DNA from: an uncultured Eisenbergiella sp.
GTDB lineage: Bacteria; Bacillota; Clostridia; Lachnospirales; Lachnospiraceae
NCBI GenBank assembly: GCA_947598825.1
Contig: CANQFM010000001.1
Span: 84,008-148,007, forward strand
Length of the DNA: 64,000 bases
Reading direction: 5' to 3'
The stretch's first letter is position 1; each line of letters opens with the position of its first letter. A program made the position numbers and the translations under genes. Of the stretch, positions 18,592 to 28,072 are shown piece after piece. Under the pieces are notes generated by a model. It saw only the letters and a list, made by a program, of their open reading frames with translations. It did not search any database and had not been told where the DNA came from.

Positions 18592-18632
18592 AAAGGCGGC
18601 AAAGAGCCGGAACCGATCTCTTTGCCGCCTTT
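18592..18632. terminator. Bidirectional terminator between convergent genes
   Basis: A perfect 15-base inverted repeat, AAAGGCGGCAAAGAG (18592-18606) and CTCTTTGCCGCCTTT (18618-18632), with an 11-base loop, lies between the SpoIID-like gene and the end of htpG. Confidence 0.85.
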
Positions 18633-18657
18633 ACAGGCTATCGTATTTTTTGTTATT

Positions 18658-20733
18658 TTACTTGGCCAAAAGCATCATGATCTCATTGGAACGGGTGATG
18701 AACTTGGTCATCGCCTCCGGGGAAAGGGGCGCGTTCTGCAGCTTGGCCAGATCGTATAGCTGTTCGCAGATCAGCTTCGTGTTGTCCCCTTCCTCATGAG
18801 CGGTGATATAGGCTACCAGCGGATGGGCGGCGTTCAATACCAGGGTCTCCCCCTCTCCGCCGAACATCCCTATATCCATATTCCCGCCGTACATCTTCAT
18901 CATATCCTGCATCCGCCTGGTCTCCTCGGAAACCGTCAGGACGGAGGATACCTTCTTGTTCTTCAGTTTTTCCACGGACACCTTGAGCTTATCGTTCTTC
19001 AAAGCCTTGCGCACCAGCTTCTGGATCTTCTCGCCCTGGGCCTTCAGTTCTTCCTGCGCCTTCTTGCCGGTCCTGGCCTTAAAGACATCGGTCAGATCCG
19101 CGTCGATGCGGGCGAAGTGAATGCCCTCGTTCTTCGCCTCCAGTTGGGAAATAAACGGCTGATCGATGCGCTCGGGCAGGATCACCGCATCCATCTTGGC
19201 CGCCTTGAACATATTGATATACTGGCTCTGCTGCTGCTCGTCGGTCACATAGTAGATGGTCTTTTCCTTCTTCTCTTCTGCGCTGGAACCCTCTGCGTCT
19301 ACGGCTTCGTCCTCCGCCTTGCCGGCTCCGTCGTCCACGACCTCGGCTTCCACTTTCTCGCCGTTTTCGTCCACAGCCGTCTCCTGCGTCTCGTCGGGAT
19401 CGGTCTTATTGACTTCCAGGCACTCCGGCAAAGTCAGATACTTGCCTTCCAGATTCTTAAAGAGGATATAGTCCGTCATCTTCTGGCAGAATTTGTCATC
19501 CTTTAAGCAGCCGAACTTGATAAAGGGCGCAATATCATCCCAGTACTTCTCATACTCCTCCTTCTGGGTCTTGCACATGCCGGACAGCTTATCCGCCACC
19601 TTCTTGGTGATATAGTCGGAGATCTTCTTCACAAAGCCGTCGTTCTGCAGCGCGCTCCTGGACACGTTCAGCGGCAGATCCGGGCAGTCGATGACGCCCT
19701 TTAAGAGAAGGAGGAATTCCGGAATGACCTCCTTGATGTTGTCCGCGATGAACACCTGGTTATTGTACAGCTTGATGGTCCCTTCAATGGACTCATATTC
19801 CATGTTGATCTTGGGGAAATACAGGATGCCTTTTAAATTGAAGGGATAATCCATGTTCAGATGGATCCAGAACAGCGGCTCCTTATAGTCCATGAAGACC
19901 TTGCGGTAAAATTCCACATATTCCTCTTTTGTACATTCGCTGGGGTTCTTCGCCCAGAGCGGGTTCGGATCGTTGATCAGCTCCGGCCGCTTGGCGATCT
20001 TTAATTTATCCGGATCCTCTTCCTTTTCCTTCTTGACCTCCTCGATCACCCGGTCGGTATCCTGCTTTTCGCTGGCCAGGATCGTCTGTGTCTCCGTGGT
20101 GTTCTCCCTGGAAAGCCAGATCTCGGTAGGCATGAAGGAGCAATATTTCTGCAGCACCTCTTTCGCCTTGTACTCGTTGCAGAACTGCAGGCAGTCCTCA
20201 TTCAGGAACAAAGTGACGCAGGTGCCGACCTGATCCCAACTGCCTTCCTCCATATCAAACTCTGTCCCGCCGTCGCAGGCCCAGTGAACGGGCTTTGCAT
20301 CCTTCTGCCAGGAGAGGGAATCGATGTGTACCTCATCCGCCACCATAAAGGCGGAATAAAAGCCCAGTCCGAAATGGCCGATGATCTGGTCGTCGCTGGC
20401 CTTGTCTTTATATTTGCTGATAAAATCGGTGGCGCCGGAAAAGGCGATCTGGTTGATATACTCCTCCACTTCCTCCGCCGTCATACCGATGCCGTTGTCG
20501 ATGAACTTCAAAGTCTTTTCATCCGGATTGACGATCACCTGCACCCTGGGCTTATAATCATCCGGCAGGCTGTACTCGCCCATCATATCCAGCTTCTTTA
20601 ACTTGGTGATGGCGTCGCAGCCGTTGGAGATCAGCTCCCTGTAAAAAATGTCGTGGTCGGAATACAGCCACTTCTTGATAATGGGAAAAATGTTTTCACT
20701 GTTGATTGACAGACTGCCATGCTTATTGGCCAT
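18658..20733 (-). CDS. htpG: Molecular chaperone HtpG (Hsp90)
   Basis: A 691-residue Hsp90. The GHKL ATPase motifs are present: FYRELISNGCDAITK, DNGIGM, and GHFGLGFYSAFMVAD. The middle domain has NVSRSALQND with the ATPase Arg. An unusual acidic, Glu/Asp/Ala-rich stretch of about 50 residues (near 460-510) interrupts the middle domain before IYYVTDEQQQ. The usual SNASDA is SNGCDA here. The start is the ATG at 20733 (MANKHGSL); AAAGGA lies 11 bases upstream, and an open frame of 13 more codons was rejected. A CIRCE element just upstream implies HrcA control. Confidence 0.96.
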   Translation of the reverse strand: MANKHGSLSINSENIFPIIKKWLYSDHDIFYRELISNGCDAITKLKKLDMMGEYSLPDDYKPRVQVIVNPDEKTLKFIDNGIGMTAEEVEEYINQIAFSGATDFISKYKDKASDDQIIGHFGLGFYSAFMVADEVHIDSLSWQKDAKPVHWACDGGTEFDMEEGSWDQVGTCVTLFLNEDCLQFCNEYKAKEVLQKYCSFMPTEIWLSRENTTETQTILASEKQDTDRVIEEVKKEKEEDPDKLKIAKRPELINDPNPLWAKNPSECTKEEYVEFYRKVFMDYKEPLFWIHLNMDYPFNLKGILYFPKINMEYESIEGTIKLYNNQVFIADNIKEVIPEFLLLLKGVIDCPDLPLNVSRSALQNDGFVKKISDYITKKVADKLSGMCKTQKEEYEKYWDDIAPFIKFGCLKDDKFCQKMTDYILFKNLEGKYLTLPECLEVNKTDPDETQETAVDENGEKVEAEVVDDGAGKAEDEAVDAEGSSAEEKKEKTIYYVTDEQQQSQYINMFKAAKMDAVILPERIDQPFISQLEAKNEGIHFARIDADLTDVFKARTGKKAQEELKAQGEKIQKLVRKALKNDKLKVSVEKLKNKKVSSVLTVSEETRRMQDMMKMYGGNMDIGMFGGEGETLVLNAAHPLVAYITAHEEGDNTKLICEQLYDLAKLQNAPLSPEAMTKFITRSNEIMMLLAK

Positions 20734-20820
20734 GAAAATCACGATCCTTTCTTTTCTTTCCTTCTCCTGCAAAAACCGGTAATCCCTTTGCAGCTACAGG
20801 GAATACTCGCTTCAATGGTT

Positions 20821-20849
20821 AGTTTAGACCTGTCCTGAGAAAAAGTCAA
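20821..20849 (-). promoter_or_regulatory. SigA-type promoter of htpG
   Basis: TTGACT (20844-20849), 17-base spacer, TAAACT (20821-20826) on the minus strand. The CIRCE element lies 7 bases upstream of the -35. Confidence 0.65.
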
Positions 20850-20856
20850 CAGAAAA

Positions 20857-20883
20857 TTAGCACTCATTTGATATGAGTGCTAA
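20857..20883. promoter_or_regulatory. CIRCE element (HrcA operator)
   Basis: A perfect match to the CIRCE consensus, TTAGCACTC-N9-GAGTGCTAA. It lies in the 317-base gap between htpG and the chromate transporter genes, much closer to the htpG promoter. HrcA binding here would put htpG in the class I heat-shock regulon. Confidence 0.93.
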
Positions 20884-20976
20884 CAGTGTATGTGAAAGCC
20901 GCATAAATACGGGCTTTCCCAATTTCTAAATTTTTTATAAACACATAAGGCCTTTCCATTTTCGCCCAAATGCGCA

Positions 20977-21005
20977 TTGCGCCGCGGGACAAACGCGGCT
21001 ATAAT
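20977..21005 (+). promoter_or_regulatory. SigA-type promoter of the chromate transporter genes
   Basis: TTGCGC (20977-20982), 17-base spacer and a consensus TATAAT (21000-21005), about 45 bases before the start codon. Confidence 0.7.
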
Positions 21006-21050
21006 AGAGGACAGAACGCCGCGGTTTTTCGCGGCCCGGGAGGCACCTTT

Positions 21051-21626
21051 ATGGAACAGGTATCCAAAGCGCAGATCCTGCGCAAGCTCTTTTTTTCCAC
21101 CCTGTATTTAAGCGCATTCACCTTCGGCGGGGGCTATGTCATCGTCACGCTGTTAAAAAACCGTTTTGTCGACCAGTATCACTGGATCGACGAGGAGGAA
21201 ATGCTGGATCTGGTCGCCATCGCCCAGTCTTCCCCGGGGGCCATCGCGGTCAACGGGGCCATCGTCGTGGGCTACAAACTGGCCGGCCTGCCCGGCGTGC
21301 TTCTTTCCGTCCTGGGGGCGGTGCTGCCCCCCATGATCATCCTTTCGCTGATCTCCGTCTGCTATGACGCTTTCGCTTCCAATCCTCTGGTCGGCGCCCT
21401 GTTGGGCGGTATGCGAGCGGGCGTGGGCGCGGTCATCGTTTCCGTCGTCTACGACATGGGCAAAAAAATCGTCCTGGAAAAGGACTGGATCCACATTGCC
21501 ATCATGATCGCAAGCTTCTGCCTCTGTTATTTCTGCAACGTCAACGTCGTCTTTATCCTGCTGGCCGTAGCCGCCTTCGGCGTCCTCCGCGCCGTCCTGG
21601 AGCAGAAGAAAGGAGGCCGCTCATGA
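21051..21626 (+). CDS. Chromate transporter, first half-subunit
   Basis: A 191-residue membrane protein of the CHR family, short (one-domain) type. The family N-terminal motif is clear (LSAFTFGGGYVIVTLLKNRF, then SSPGAIAVNGAIVVGYKLAG). About six hydrophobic segments. Short CHR proteins function as pairs in opposite orientation; the next gene is the partner. The start at 21051 follows GGGAGG; the open stretch upstream contains the promoter. The physiological substrate in anaerobes is unclear. Confidence 0.9.
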   Translation: MEQVSKAQILRKLFFSTLYLSAFTFGGGYVIVTLLKNRFVDQYHWIDEEEMLDLVAIAQSSPGAIAVNGAIVVGYKLAGLPGVLLSVLGAVLPPMIILSLISVCYDAFASNPLVGALLGGMRAGVGAVIVSVVYDMGKKIVLEKDWIHIAIMIASFCLCYFCNVNVVFILLAVAAFGVLRAVLEQKKGGRS

Positions 21627-22192
21627 TCTACCTGCAGTTGTTCTTAAGCTTCCTGCAGATCGGGGCTTTCAGCTTCGGCGGCGGATATGCCGCCATGCCG
21701 CTGATCCAGGAACAGGTAGTCACCCTGCACGGCTGGCTGACCGCAGATACCTTTGCGGACCTGGTGACCATCGCGGAGATGACGCCTGGCCCCATCGCCA
21801 TCAATGCGGCGACCTTCGTAGGGACGCAGGTGGCGGGCGTGCCGGGGGCCGTCGTCGCCACTATTGCCTGCGTCCTGCCCTCCTGCCTTTTCGTCACCCT
21901 GCTGGCCATGGTCTATACGCGCTACCGCGATCTGGCCCTGCTGCAGCAAACCCTTGCCTCCCTCCGGCCCGCCGTCGTCGCCATGATCGCCAAAGCCGGC
22001 ATGGCCATTCTGATCTCCGCCTTTTTCGCAGACCAGACCTTCCGGCTGGCAAAGGACAACGTTTCTTTCCGGATGATCTGCTATTTTGCCGCCGCCCTGT
22101 TCCTTCTTCGCAAAAAGAAAGCGAACCCCATCCTGGTGATGGTACTCTGCGGCATCTGCGAAATGCTTTTTACCGCTGCCGTCTCCTTATGA
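21623..22192 (+). CDS. Chromate transporter, second half-subunit
   Basis: A 189-residue CHR-family membrane protein, paralogous to the previous one (IGAFSFGGGYAAMPLIQEQV, then MTPGPIAINAATFVGTQVAG). Its ATG overlaps the upstream TGA (ATGA), so translation is coupled and a 1:1 complex is likely. It ends 13 bases before the convergent PpiC gene with no clear terminator between. Confidence 0.9.
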   Translation: MIYLQLFLSFLQIGAFSFGGGYAAMPLIQEQVVTLHGWLTADTFADLVTIAEMTPGPIAINAATFVGTQVAGVPGAVVATIACVLPSCLFVTLLAMVYTRYRDLALLQQTLASLRPAVVAMIAKAGMAILISAFFADQTFRLAKDNVSFRMICYFAAALFLLRKKKANPILVMVLCGICEMLFTAAVSL

Positions 22193-22205
22193 AGCGCCTG
22201 CATCG

Positions 22206-23237
22206 TCAGGGCGTTCCCATATATTTATCATATACCGAAAAGAAATCGGAGGTCGTGATTTGCGCGTCGTGGAACATCGTCACGGTCTGCCACAGCTCCT
22301 CATTCAACTGCCGGACAAGGCCCTCCACAAAAGTATCGTATTCCCGGTCGAAAGCCTCGTTGCGGATCTGTTCTACGATCCTCTCCTTGTTCTCCTGGGT
22401 GCGGGCCTGATCGAAGGTGCTGATGCACTTTAAGATATAATAGCCGTCCTGCCCATGGATCACAGGGCTGATCTCATCTTTTTCCAGTTCAAAGGCGGCC
22501 TGTTCGATAGCCGGGTCCATTTCCCCCTTGCCGAAGGAATAACTGATATTCTCTGCCCCACTGTTGGCCCTCGCCAGGGCTTCAAAATCCGCTCCCTCTT
22601 CCTGGGCGCTCTTTTGAACCTCTTCTGCCGTCTGCGCATCGGGAAGGCAGATCATCTGTACCGTGATCGTCCTCGCCTCATCATCGCTGATCTCCGGATT
22701 CACGTCCGCCACGATCTGTTCATAGACCGTCTGGGCCAACGCATATTCCTGATACATCTGCCTGATCAGTTCCTCATCCACATTCAGCCTTGTCCGTTCT
22801 GTCTCCCCCAAAGATCCATAATATTCCCCGGCAGCGGCATCTATCTGTGCCTGCTGCTCTTCGGACAACAGGACGCCCCGGTCCTGCGCCAGAAGCACCA
22901 TGGTCTTGATCTGCGCCAGTTCTCCCAACACCTGTTCTTTCACCTTTTCTTCCAGCGTGGCGTCCCCGTCCCTGCTCTCCCAGATCCGGCTGCCATATAC
23001 GCTTTCGTACTGGTTCTGCATGTTGGTCAGGTATACCATGATCTCAGGCCGCATGCAGGAGATCCCCTCGATACGGAACACCTCGTCTTCCTTAAAGCCC
23101 GCCGTCAGCACCACCTTCGTCTCTTCCTGACAGCCTGCGGCCAGACCGCTAAACAGGCAGAAAGAAACGCAGAAGGCCGCTACCAGCCCCCTCTTTTTTC
23201 TCTTTTCCAGGCCCTTTCCCCGGCTTTTGATCCCCAT
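22206..23237 (-). CDS. PpiC-type peptidyl-prolyl isomerase lipoprotein
   Basis: A 343-residue exported lipoprotein. A basic N-terminus and hydrophobic stretch lead to the lipobox LAAGC with the lipidated C36. The middle (about 190-290) is a PpiC/parvulin-like domain (DDEARTITVQMICLPDA, then IHGQDGYYILKCIS), preceded by a SurA-like helical N-domain. It resembles PrsA foldases, which help secreted proteins fold outside the membrane, though catalytic residues of parvulins are poorly kept. The ATG at 23237 follows AAAGGAA; an upstream open stretch runs into the ilvE terminator and was rejected. Confidence 0.82.
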   Translation of the reverse strand: MGIKSRGKGLEKRKKRGLVAAFCVSFCLFSGLAAGCQEETKVVLTAGFKEDEVFRIEGISCMRPEIMVYLTNMQNQYESVYGSRIWESRDGDATLEEKVKEQVLGELAQIKTMVLLAQDRGVLLSEEQQAQIDAAAGEYYGSLGETERTRLNVDEELIRQMYQEYALAQTVYEQIVADVNPEISDDEARTITVQMICLPDAQTAEEVQKSAQEEGADFEALARANSGAENISYSFGKGEMDPAIEQAAFELEKDEISPVIHGQDGYYILKCISTFDQARTQENKERIVEQIRNEAFDREYDTFVEGLVRQLNEELWQTVTMFHDAQITTSDFFSVYDKYMGTP

Positions 23238-23277
23238 TGGCCATTCCTTTCCTTTTTCGGTCTGCAGCTTCACATCA

Positions 23278-23336
23278 AAAGGGGCGGCTCCTGCTGCCGC
23301 CGGACGCTTCCGGCGACGGCAAAAACGGCCCCTCTC
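23278..23336 (-). terminator. Terminator downstream of ilvE
   Basis: A long imperfect hairpin on the minus strand: outer AGGGGC/GCCCCT and inner GCCGTCGCCGGA/TCCGGCGGC around AGCG, ending in TTTT. Confidence 0.65.
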
Positions 23337-23398
23337 ATTTTGAATTCCCTTTTAGGTCATAGGACGCCCTGCAGCGCCTTATAAGGCCATATAGCACG

Positions 23399-24424
23399 TC
23401 ACAGGATGGTGCGGATCCAGCCTTTGGGCCCTTCGATCCTGCCCATCTGGATACCCGTCAGGGTATCATACAGCTTCTGGGTAACCGGCCCCATCTTCTC
23501 CATGCCGCTGGCAAAGCAGATCTCTCTGCCGTGATCCACCACCTTGCCCACCGGGCAGATGACCGCCGCCGTGCCGCAGACGCCGCACTCGGCGAAATTC
23601 TCCAGCTCGGCCAGCTTTACGGGACGCTCTTCCACTTCCAACCCCAGGATCTCCCGGGCCACCACGGTCAGGGAACGTCTGGTGATGGATGGAAGGATGC
23701 TGCCGGACTTGGGGATCACGATCTTTCCGTCCTTCGTCACAAAGAGGAAATTCGCGCCGCCGGTCTCCTCCACACAGGTCCTGGTCGCAGGATCCAGGAA
23801 CATATTCTCGTCAAAGCCCTGGTTGTGGGCCGACACATAGGCGTGCAGGCTCATGGCGTAATTCAGTCCCGCCTTGATATGCCCGGTGCCGTGAGGCGCC
23901 GCCCGGTCAAAATCGCTGACACAGATGGTCAAAGGCTTCACGCCGCCCTTAAAGTAAGGGCCTACCGGCGTCACGAACATACGGAACTGGTATTCCTCCG
24001 CCGGCTTGACGCCGATGACAGGAGAACTGGCAAACATATAAGGACGGATATAAAGGGTCGCGCCGCTGCCGTAGGGAGGCACCCACGCCGCGTTGGCCTT
24101 TACCACCTGGTCCACCGCCTCCACGAAGCGCTCCGCCGGGAAAGGCGGCATCTCCAGACGCTTGGCGCTGTCCATCATGCGCTCGGCGTTTAAGTCGGGA
24201 CGGAAGGTCACGATATGGCCGTCCTCCGTGGTATACGCCTTCAACCCCTCAAAAACCTCCTGGCAATAATGCAGGATGCCCGCGCACTCGCTGATGCTGA
24301 CAAAAGAATCCTCCGTCAGCACGCCCTCGTCCCAGGCGCCGTCTTTAAAATTCGATACATAGCGATAATCCGTAGGCATATAGCCAAAGCCCAGATTCGC
24401 CCAGTCAAGATTTTTCTTTTCCAT
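23399..24424 (-). CDS. ilvE: Branched-chain amino acid aminotransferase
   Basis: A 341-residue fold-type IV PLP enzyme that moves amino groups between glutamate and the keto acids of Leu, Ile and Val. Family motifs are FEGLKAYTTEDG, RPYMFASSP, the PLP lysine in GTGHIKAGLNYA, and FLDPATRTCVEETGGANFLF. GAGGAG lies 11 bases before the ATG. Single gene with its own extended -10 promoter, between the trp operon and the PpiC gene. Confidence 0.96.
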   Translation of the reverse strand: MEKKNLDWANLGFGYMPTDYRYVSNFKDGAWDEGVLTEDSFVSISECAGILHYCQEVFEGLKAYTTEDGHIVTFRPDLNAERMMDSAKRLEMPPFPAERFVEAVDQVVKANAAWVPPYGSGATLYIRPYMFASSPVIGVKPAEEYQFRMFVTPVGPYFKGGVKPLTICVSDFDRAAPHGTGHIKAGLNYAMSLHAYVSAHNQGFDENMFLDPATRTCVEETGGANFLFVTKDGKIVIPKSGSILPSITRRSLTVVAREILGLEVEERPVKLAELENFAECGVCGTAAVICPVGKVVDHGREICFASGMEKMGPVTQKLYDTLTGIQMGRIEGPKGWIRTIL

Positions 24425-24521
24425 GATCCGTCACACTCCTCATCCGTTTTTGCAGCCCGATAGGCGGGACATCTGCGCCCTTTTGATCTAGGACGCCCCG
24501 CCGTCTTTTTGCCCTGCGAAC

Positions 24522-24530
24522 AGTATAGCA
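24522..24530 (-). promoter_or_regulatory. Extended -10 promoter of ilvE
   Basis: TGC-TATACT on the minus strand (24522-24530), about 100 bases upstream of the ilvE start; no good -35 at 17 bases. Confidence 0.5.
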
Positions 24531-24598
24531 CCATTTGGGGGAGAAGAAAAGAGGGTTTTTGCGCAATATTTTGACGCGCTGCATCGGAAAAGCAAGGC

Positions 24599-25381
24599 TC
24601 ATTTTTCCGCGGCGTTCACCGCGTCCTTCATCTGCCGCACATAGGCGCCGATCTGGGCGTGGGCCTGATCCTTGTACTGCCCGATCAGCTTCACCAGGGC
24701 GCTTCCCACGATCACGCCGTCCGCTTTCCCCGCAATCTCCCGGGCCTGGGCAGGCGTATGGATGCCAAAGCCCACCGCCGCCGGCACGTCGGTAACGGCC
24801 CGGATCTGCCTCAGGATACCGTCCAGATCCGTCCTGATCTCGCTGCGCATCCCCGTCACGCCCATGGATGACACCACATAGAGAAAGCCCTTCGCCTCTT
24901 TGGCGATCCGCGCAATGCGCTCCTGAGAAGTGGGCGCGATCATGGAGATCAGCGATACGCCATAGCGGGAAGAAACCTCGTCGGCCTCCGCCTTTTCCTC
25001 AAAGGGCAGATCCGGGATGATGATGCCGTCGATCCCGACCTCCTGACAGCGGGCGAAAAACCGTTCGTAGCCGTAATGGAACACGGGATTTAAGTAAGTC
25101 ATAAAGACCAGCGCGATATCGGTCTTTTTACGCACGCGCTCCACCATGGAAAAGATCTGATCCGTGGTGACGCCGCCGGACAGCGCCCGCAGATCCGCCT
25201 CCTGGATCACCGGGCCTTCCGCGATCGGATCGGAAAAGGGGATGCCGATCTCGATCAGGTCCGCCCCCGCCTTTTCAATCTCCAGAATATATTCCTCCGT
25301 CGCCTTCAGGCTGGGATCTCCCGCCGTCAGGAAGGCGACAAACGCTTTTTTATCCGCAAATGCTCTTTCTATCCTGTTCAT
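24599..25381 (-). CDS. trpA: Tryptophan synthase alpha subunit
   Basis: A 260-residue TIM barrel that cleaves indole-3-glycerol phosphate to indole and glyceraldehyde 3-phosphate. The catalytic Glu is in LIEIGIPFSDP and the catalytic Asp in GIIIPDLPFEE; the phosphate site is VGFGIHTPAQ. The ATG at 25381 follows GGAGG by 5 bases; an ATG four codons upstream lacks a binding site. Last gene of the trp operon. No clear terminator was found before the ilvE promoter. Confidence 0.97.
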   Translation of the reverse strand: MNRIERAFADKKAFVAFLTAGDPSLKATEEYILEIEKAGADLIEIGIPFSDPIAEGPVIQEADLRALSGGVTTDQIFSMVERVRKKTDIALVFMTYLNPVFHYGYERFFARCQEVGIDGIIIPDLPFEEKAEADEVSSRYGVSLISMIAPTSQERIARIAKEAKGFLYVVSSMGVTGMRSEIRTDLDGILRQIRAVTDVPAAVGFGIHTPAQAREIAGKADGVIVGSALVKLIGQYKDQAHAQIGAYVRQMKDAVNAAEK

Positions 25382-25402
25382 ACTATCCTCCATGTGCGGG
25401 CC

Positions 25403-26587
25403 TCACTCGCTGATGTTTTCGCCGCGGTAACGGGCAATGGCCGCCACGTCCTTGTCCCCTCTGCCGGACAGGCAGATGATCATGCACTCCTCTTTCGGCA
25501 GCGTAGGGGCCAGTTTTCTGGCATAGGCCACCGCGTGGGCGCTCTCGATGGCGCAGATGATCCCTTCGGTGCGCGCCAGGTATTCAAAAGCCTGCACCGC
25601 CTCCTCATCCGTCACGGGCACATACTGGGCCCGTCCCGTATCGTGCAGGTTGGCATGCTCCGGTCCGATGCCCGGATAATCCAGCCCGGCGGAAATGGAG
25701 TAAACCGGCGCGATCTGTCCGTACTCATCCTGACAGAAATAGGATTTCATGCCATGGAATACTCCCAGGGAGCCTTTGGCGATGGTAGCCGCGTGCAGCT
25801 TGGTATCGATGCCCTTGCCCGCCGCCTCGCAGCCGATCAGGCGCACCTCTTTGTCCTCAATAAAGTGGTAGAACATCCCCATGGAGTTGCTGCCGCCTCC
25901 CACGCAGGCCAGTACTGCCGCTGGGAGCTTCCCTTCCCGTTCCAGGATCTGCTGCCGCGCCTCTTTGCTGATCACGGACTGAAAATCCCTCACGATGGTC
26001 GGAAAAGGATGGGGGCCCATGACAGAGCCCAGCACATAGTGGGTGTCCGCCACCCGGTTGGTCCACTCCCGCATAGTTTCGTTCACCGCGTCCTTTAAGG
26101 TCATGGTGCCCGTGGTAACCGGATGGACCTTGGCGCCCAGCAGCCGCATCCGGTATACGTTCAGCGCCTGCCGGTCCGTGTCCTCCTTCCCCATGAAGAT
26201 CTCGCATTCCAGGCCCAGCAGCGCCGCGGCCGTGGCGCAGGCCACGCCGTGCTGTCCCGCGCCGGTTTCCGCGATGACCCTGGTCTTTCCCATTTTCTTC
26301 GCCATCAACACCTGTCCCAGCACATTGTTGATCTTATGGGAGCCGGTATGGTTTAAATCCTCGCGTTTCAAATAGATCCTGGCGCCACCCAGATCCTTTG
26401 TCATTTTCTCCGCGTAATACAGCAGGGACGGACGGCCCGCATAATTTTTCAACAGATCCTCCAGTTCCCGTTGAAATTCCGGATCCTTTTTGAAATGCTC
26501 GTACGCCTCCTCCAGCCGGATGACTTCGTTCATCAGCGTTTCGGGGATATACTGCCCGCCGTGTATTCCAAATCTTCCTTTTGCCAT
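25403..26587 (-). CDS. trpB: Tryptophan synthase beta subunit
   Basis: A 394-residue PLP enzyme that joins indole and serine. The PLP lysine is in [11 protein letters not shown], the ammonium-like motif [10 protein letters not shown] and the phosphate cradle GGGSNSMGM are present. Standard TrpB1 length. GAGG precedes the ATG. It sits 21 bases before trpA and 50 bases after trpCF. Confidence 0.98.
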   Translation of the reverse strand: MAKGRFGIHGGQYIPETLMNEVIRLEEAYEHFKKDPEFQRELEDLLKNYAGRPSLLYYAEKMTKDLGGARIYLKREDLNHTGSHKINNVLGQVLMAKKMGKTRVIAETGAGQHGVACATAAALLGLECEIFMGKEDTDRQALNVYRMRLLGAKVHPVTTGTMTLKDAVNETMREWTNRVADTHYVLGSVMGPHPFPTIVRDFQSVISKEARQQILEREGKLPAAVLACVGGGSNSMGMFYHFIEDKEVRLIGCEAAGKGIDTKLHAATIAKGSLGVFHGMKSYFCQDEYGQIAPVYSISAGLDYPGIGPEHANLHDTGRAQYVPVTDEEAVQAFEYLARTEGIICAIESAHAVAYARKLAPTLPKEECMIICLSGRGDKDVAAIARYRGENISE

Positions 26588-26637
26588 CTCTTTTTCCTCA
26601 TTTTTCCTTTTTGACGCAACAGGCCATCCTTTTTTTC

Positions 26638-28032
26638 TTAAGCCCGCGCCCGCCTGATAAATTCCACGATCTTCCCTTCGTCCTTTACGCCGTCCGTTTC
26701 CACGCCGCTGCTGACGTCCAGCGCAAAAGCGCCGGATCCTGCCGCCTCCGCCACGTTTTCGCAGTCCAGGCCGCCGGCCAAAAAAAAGGGGCGTCCCAAA
26801 GAAGGAAGAAGCGACCAGTCGAAGCGCTGTCCTGTGCCGCCGGGGCCGTTATCCAGCAAAATATAATCGGCGCTGCTCTCCTTTGCCCGCCTGATGTCCG
26901 CTTCCTGCGCGATGCCAAAGGCCTTGATCAGAGGACAGGAAACCAGTTTCCGCAGACGGGCCAGATACGCCTCATCCTCCTGTCCGTGAAGCTGCACCAT
27001 ATCGATGATGCCTTCCCTGACGTATTCGGCAATGCGTTCCGGGTCTTCGTCCACGAACACGCCCACGGGCACAATGCCGGGATCCAGCAGCGCCCGCAGC
27101 GCCCTGGCCTGTTCCCTGTCCAGCCGACGCTTCCTGCGGGCGAACACAAACCCTACATAGTCGGGACGGCTTTGGTTGACAAAGGCGACGTCACAAGGCC
27201 GGGTCAGGCCGCAGATCTTCACCTTTGGCCGGCAGGTCTGTTTTAGTTCGGCAAGCTTTACGGCCTTATCGGGGCTTCGCATCAGCGTTTCCCCGATCAG
27301 CACCGCATCCGTCCCGTTATGGTAAAGCTGCCCCACATCCTCTGCCGTGCGGATGCCGCTCTCCGAGACATAGAGGACGCCCGGCGGGATGAGGCTGCGC
27401 AGTCGGCGGGAATTGTTCACATCCACCGAAAAGGTTTTCAGATCCCGGTTATTGACGCCCACGATACGCGCCCCGGCCGCCAGCGCACGACGCACTTCCT
27501 GTTCGTCATGGGCTTCCACCAGCGCTGACAATCCCAGGCTGTGGGCGATATTCAAAAATTCTTTCAGTTCCCCGTCCGACAGCAGCGACACGATCAAAAG
27601 CACCGCCGACGCTCCCAGCGTCTTTGCCTCATAGATCTGATAGGCATCCACCGTAAAGTCCTTGCGCAGCACCGGGATGGTAACCGTCCGGGCAATCTCT
27701 TGCAGATACCGGTCGCTGCCCAGGAAATATTCCGGCTCGGTTAGCACGGAAATGGCCGAAGCGCCCGCCGCCTCATACTCCTTTGCGATCTGCAGCCAGG
27801 GAAAATCCGGCGCGATCAGCCCCTTGGAGGGGGAGGCCTTTTTCACCTCGCAGATAAAGGAGACGCCTTTTGCCGCCAGCGCCCGCTCGAACGGGAAAGT
27901 AAGACCGCCCTCCTTCTCCCGCTCCTGTTGGGCCAGCGCTTCCGCCTGCCTTCGGACCGTCTCAAAGGGCGCTTCTTCTTTTTTCTTCTCCACCCGCAGC
28001 CGGGTGGACTGTGCCAGTTTTTCTAAAATCAT
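26638..28032 (-). CDS. trpCF: Fused indole-3-glycerol-phosphate synthase / phosphoribosylanthranilate isomerase
   Basis: A 464-residue two-domain protein. Residues 1-262 are IGPS ([46 protein letters not shown]). Residues 268-464 are PRAI ([14 protein letters not shown] with the catalytic Cys, [38 protein letters not shown]). It catalyses two consecutive steps of tryptophan synthesis. The fusion is continuous with no stop or frameshift. Most Firmicutes have separate trpC and trpF; this fusion is the enterobacterial form. AGGAGA precedes the ATG. Confidence 0.96.
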   Translation of the reverse strand: MILEKLAQSTRLRVEKKKEEAPFETVRRQAEALAQQEREKEGGLTFPFERALAAKGVSFICEVKKASPSKGLIAPDFPWLQIAKEYEAAGASAISVLTEPEYFLGSDRYLQEIARTVTIPVLRKDFTVDAYQIYEAKTLGASAVLLIVSLLSDGELKEFLNIAHSLGLSALVEAHDEQEVRRALAAGARIVGVNNRDLKTFSVDVNNSRRLRSLIPPGVLYVSESGIRTAEDVGQLYHNGTDAVLIGETLMRSPDKAVKLAELKQTCRPKVKICGLTRPCDVAFVNQSRPDYVGFVFARRKRRLDREQARALRALLDPGIVPVGVFVDEDPERIAEYVREGIIDMVQLHGQEDEAYLARLRKLVSCPLIKAFGIAQEADIRRAKESSADYILLDNGPGGTGQRFDWSLLPSLGRPFFLAGGLDCENVAEAAGSGAFALDVSSGVETDGVKDEGKIVEFIRRARA

Positions 28033-28072
28033 CGCTGTCTCCTGTCGTAACGGTGCCCTTTCTTTGCCTGCC

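Noticed and set aside
20857..20883. CIRCE as regulator of the chromate transporter genes
   Set aside because: Their promoter begins 94 bases beyond the element, while the htpG promoter is 7 bases away.
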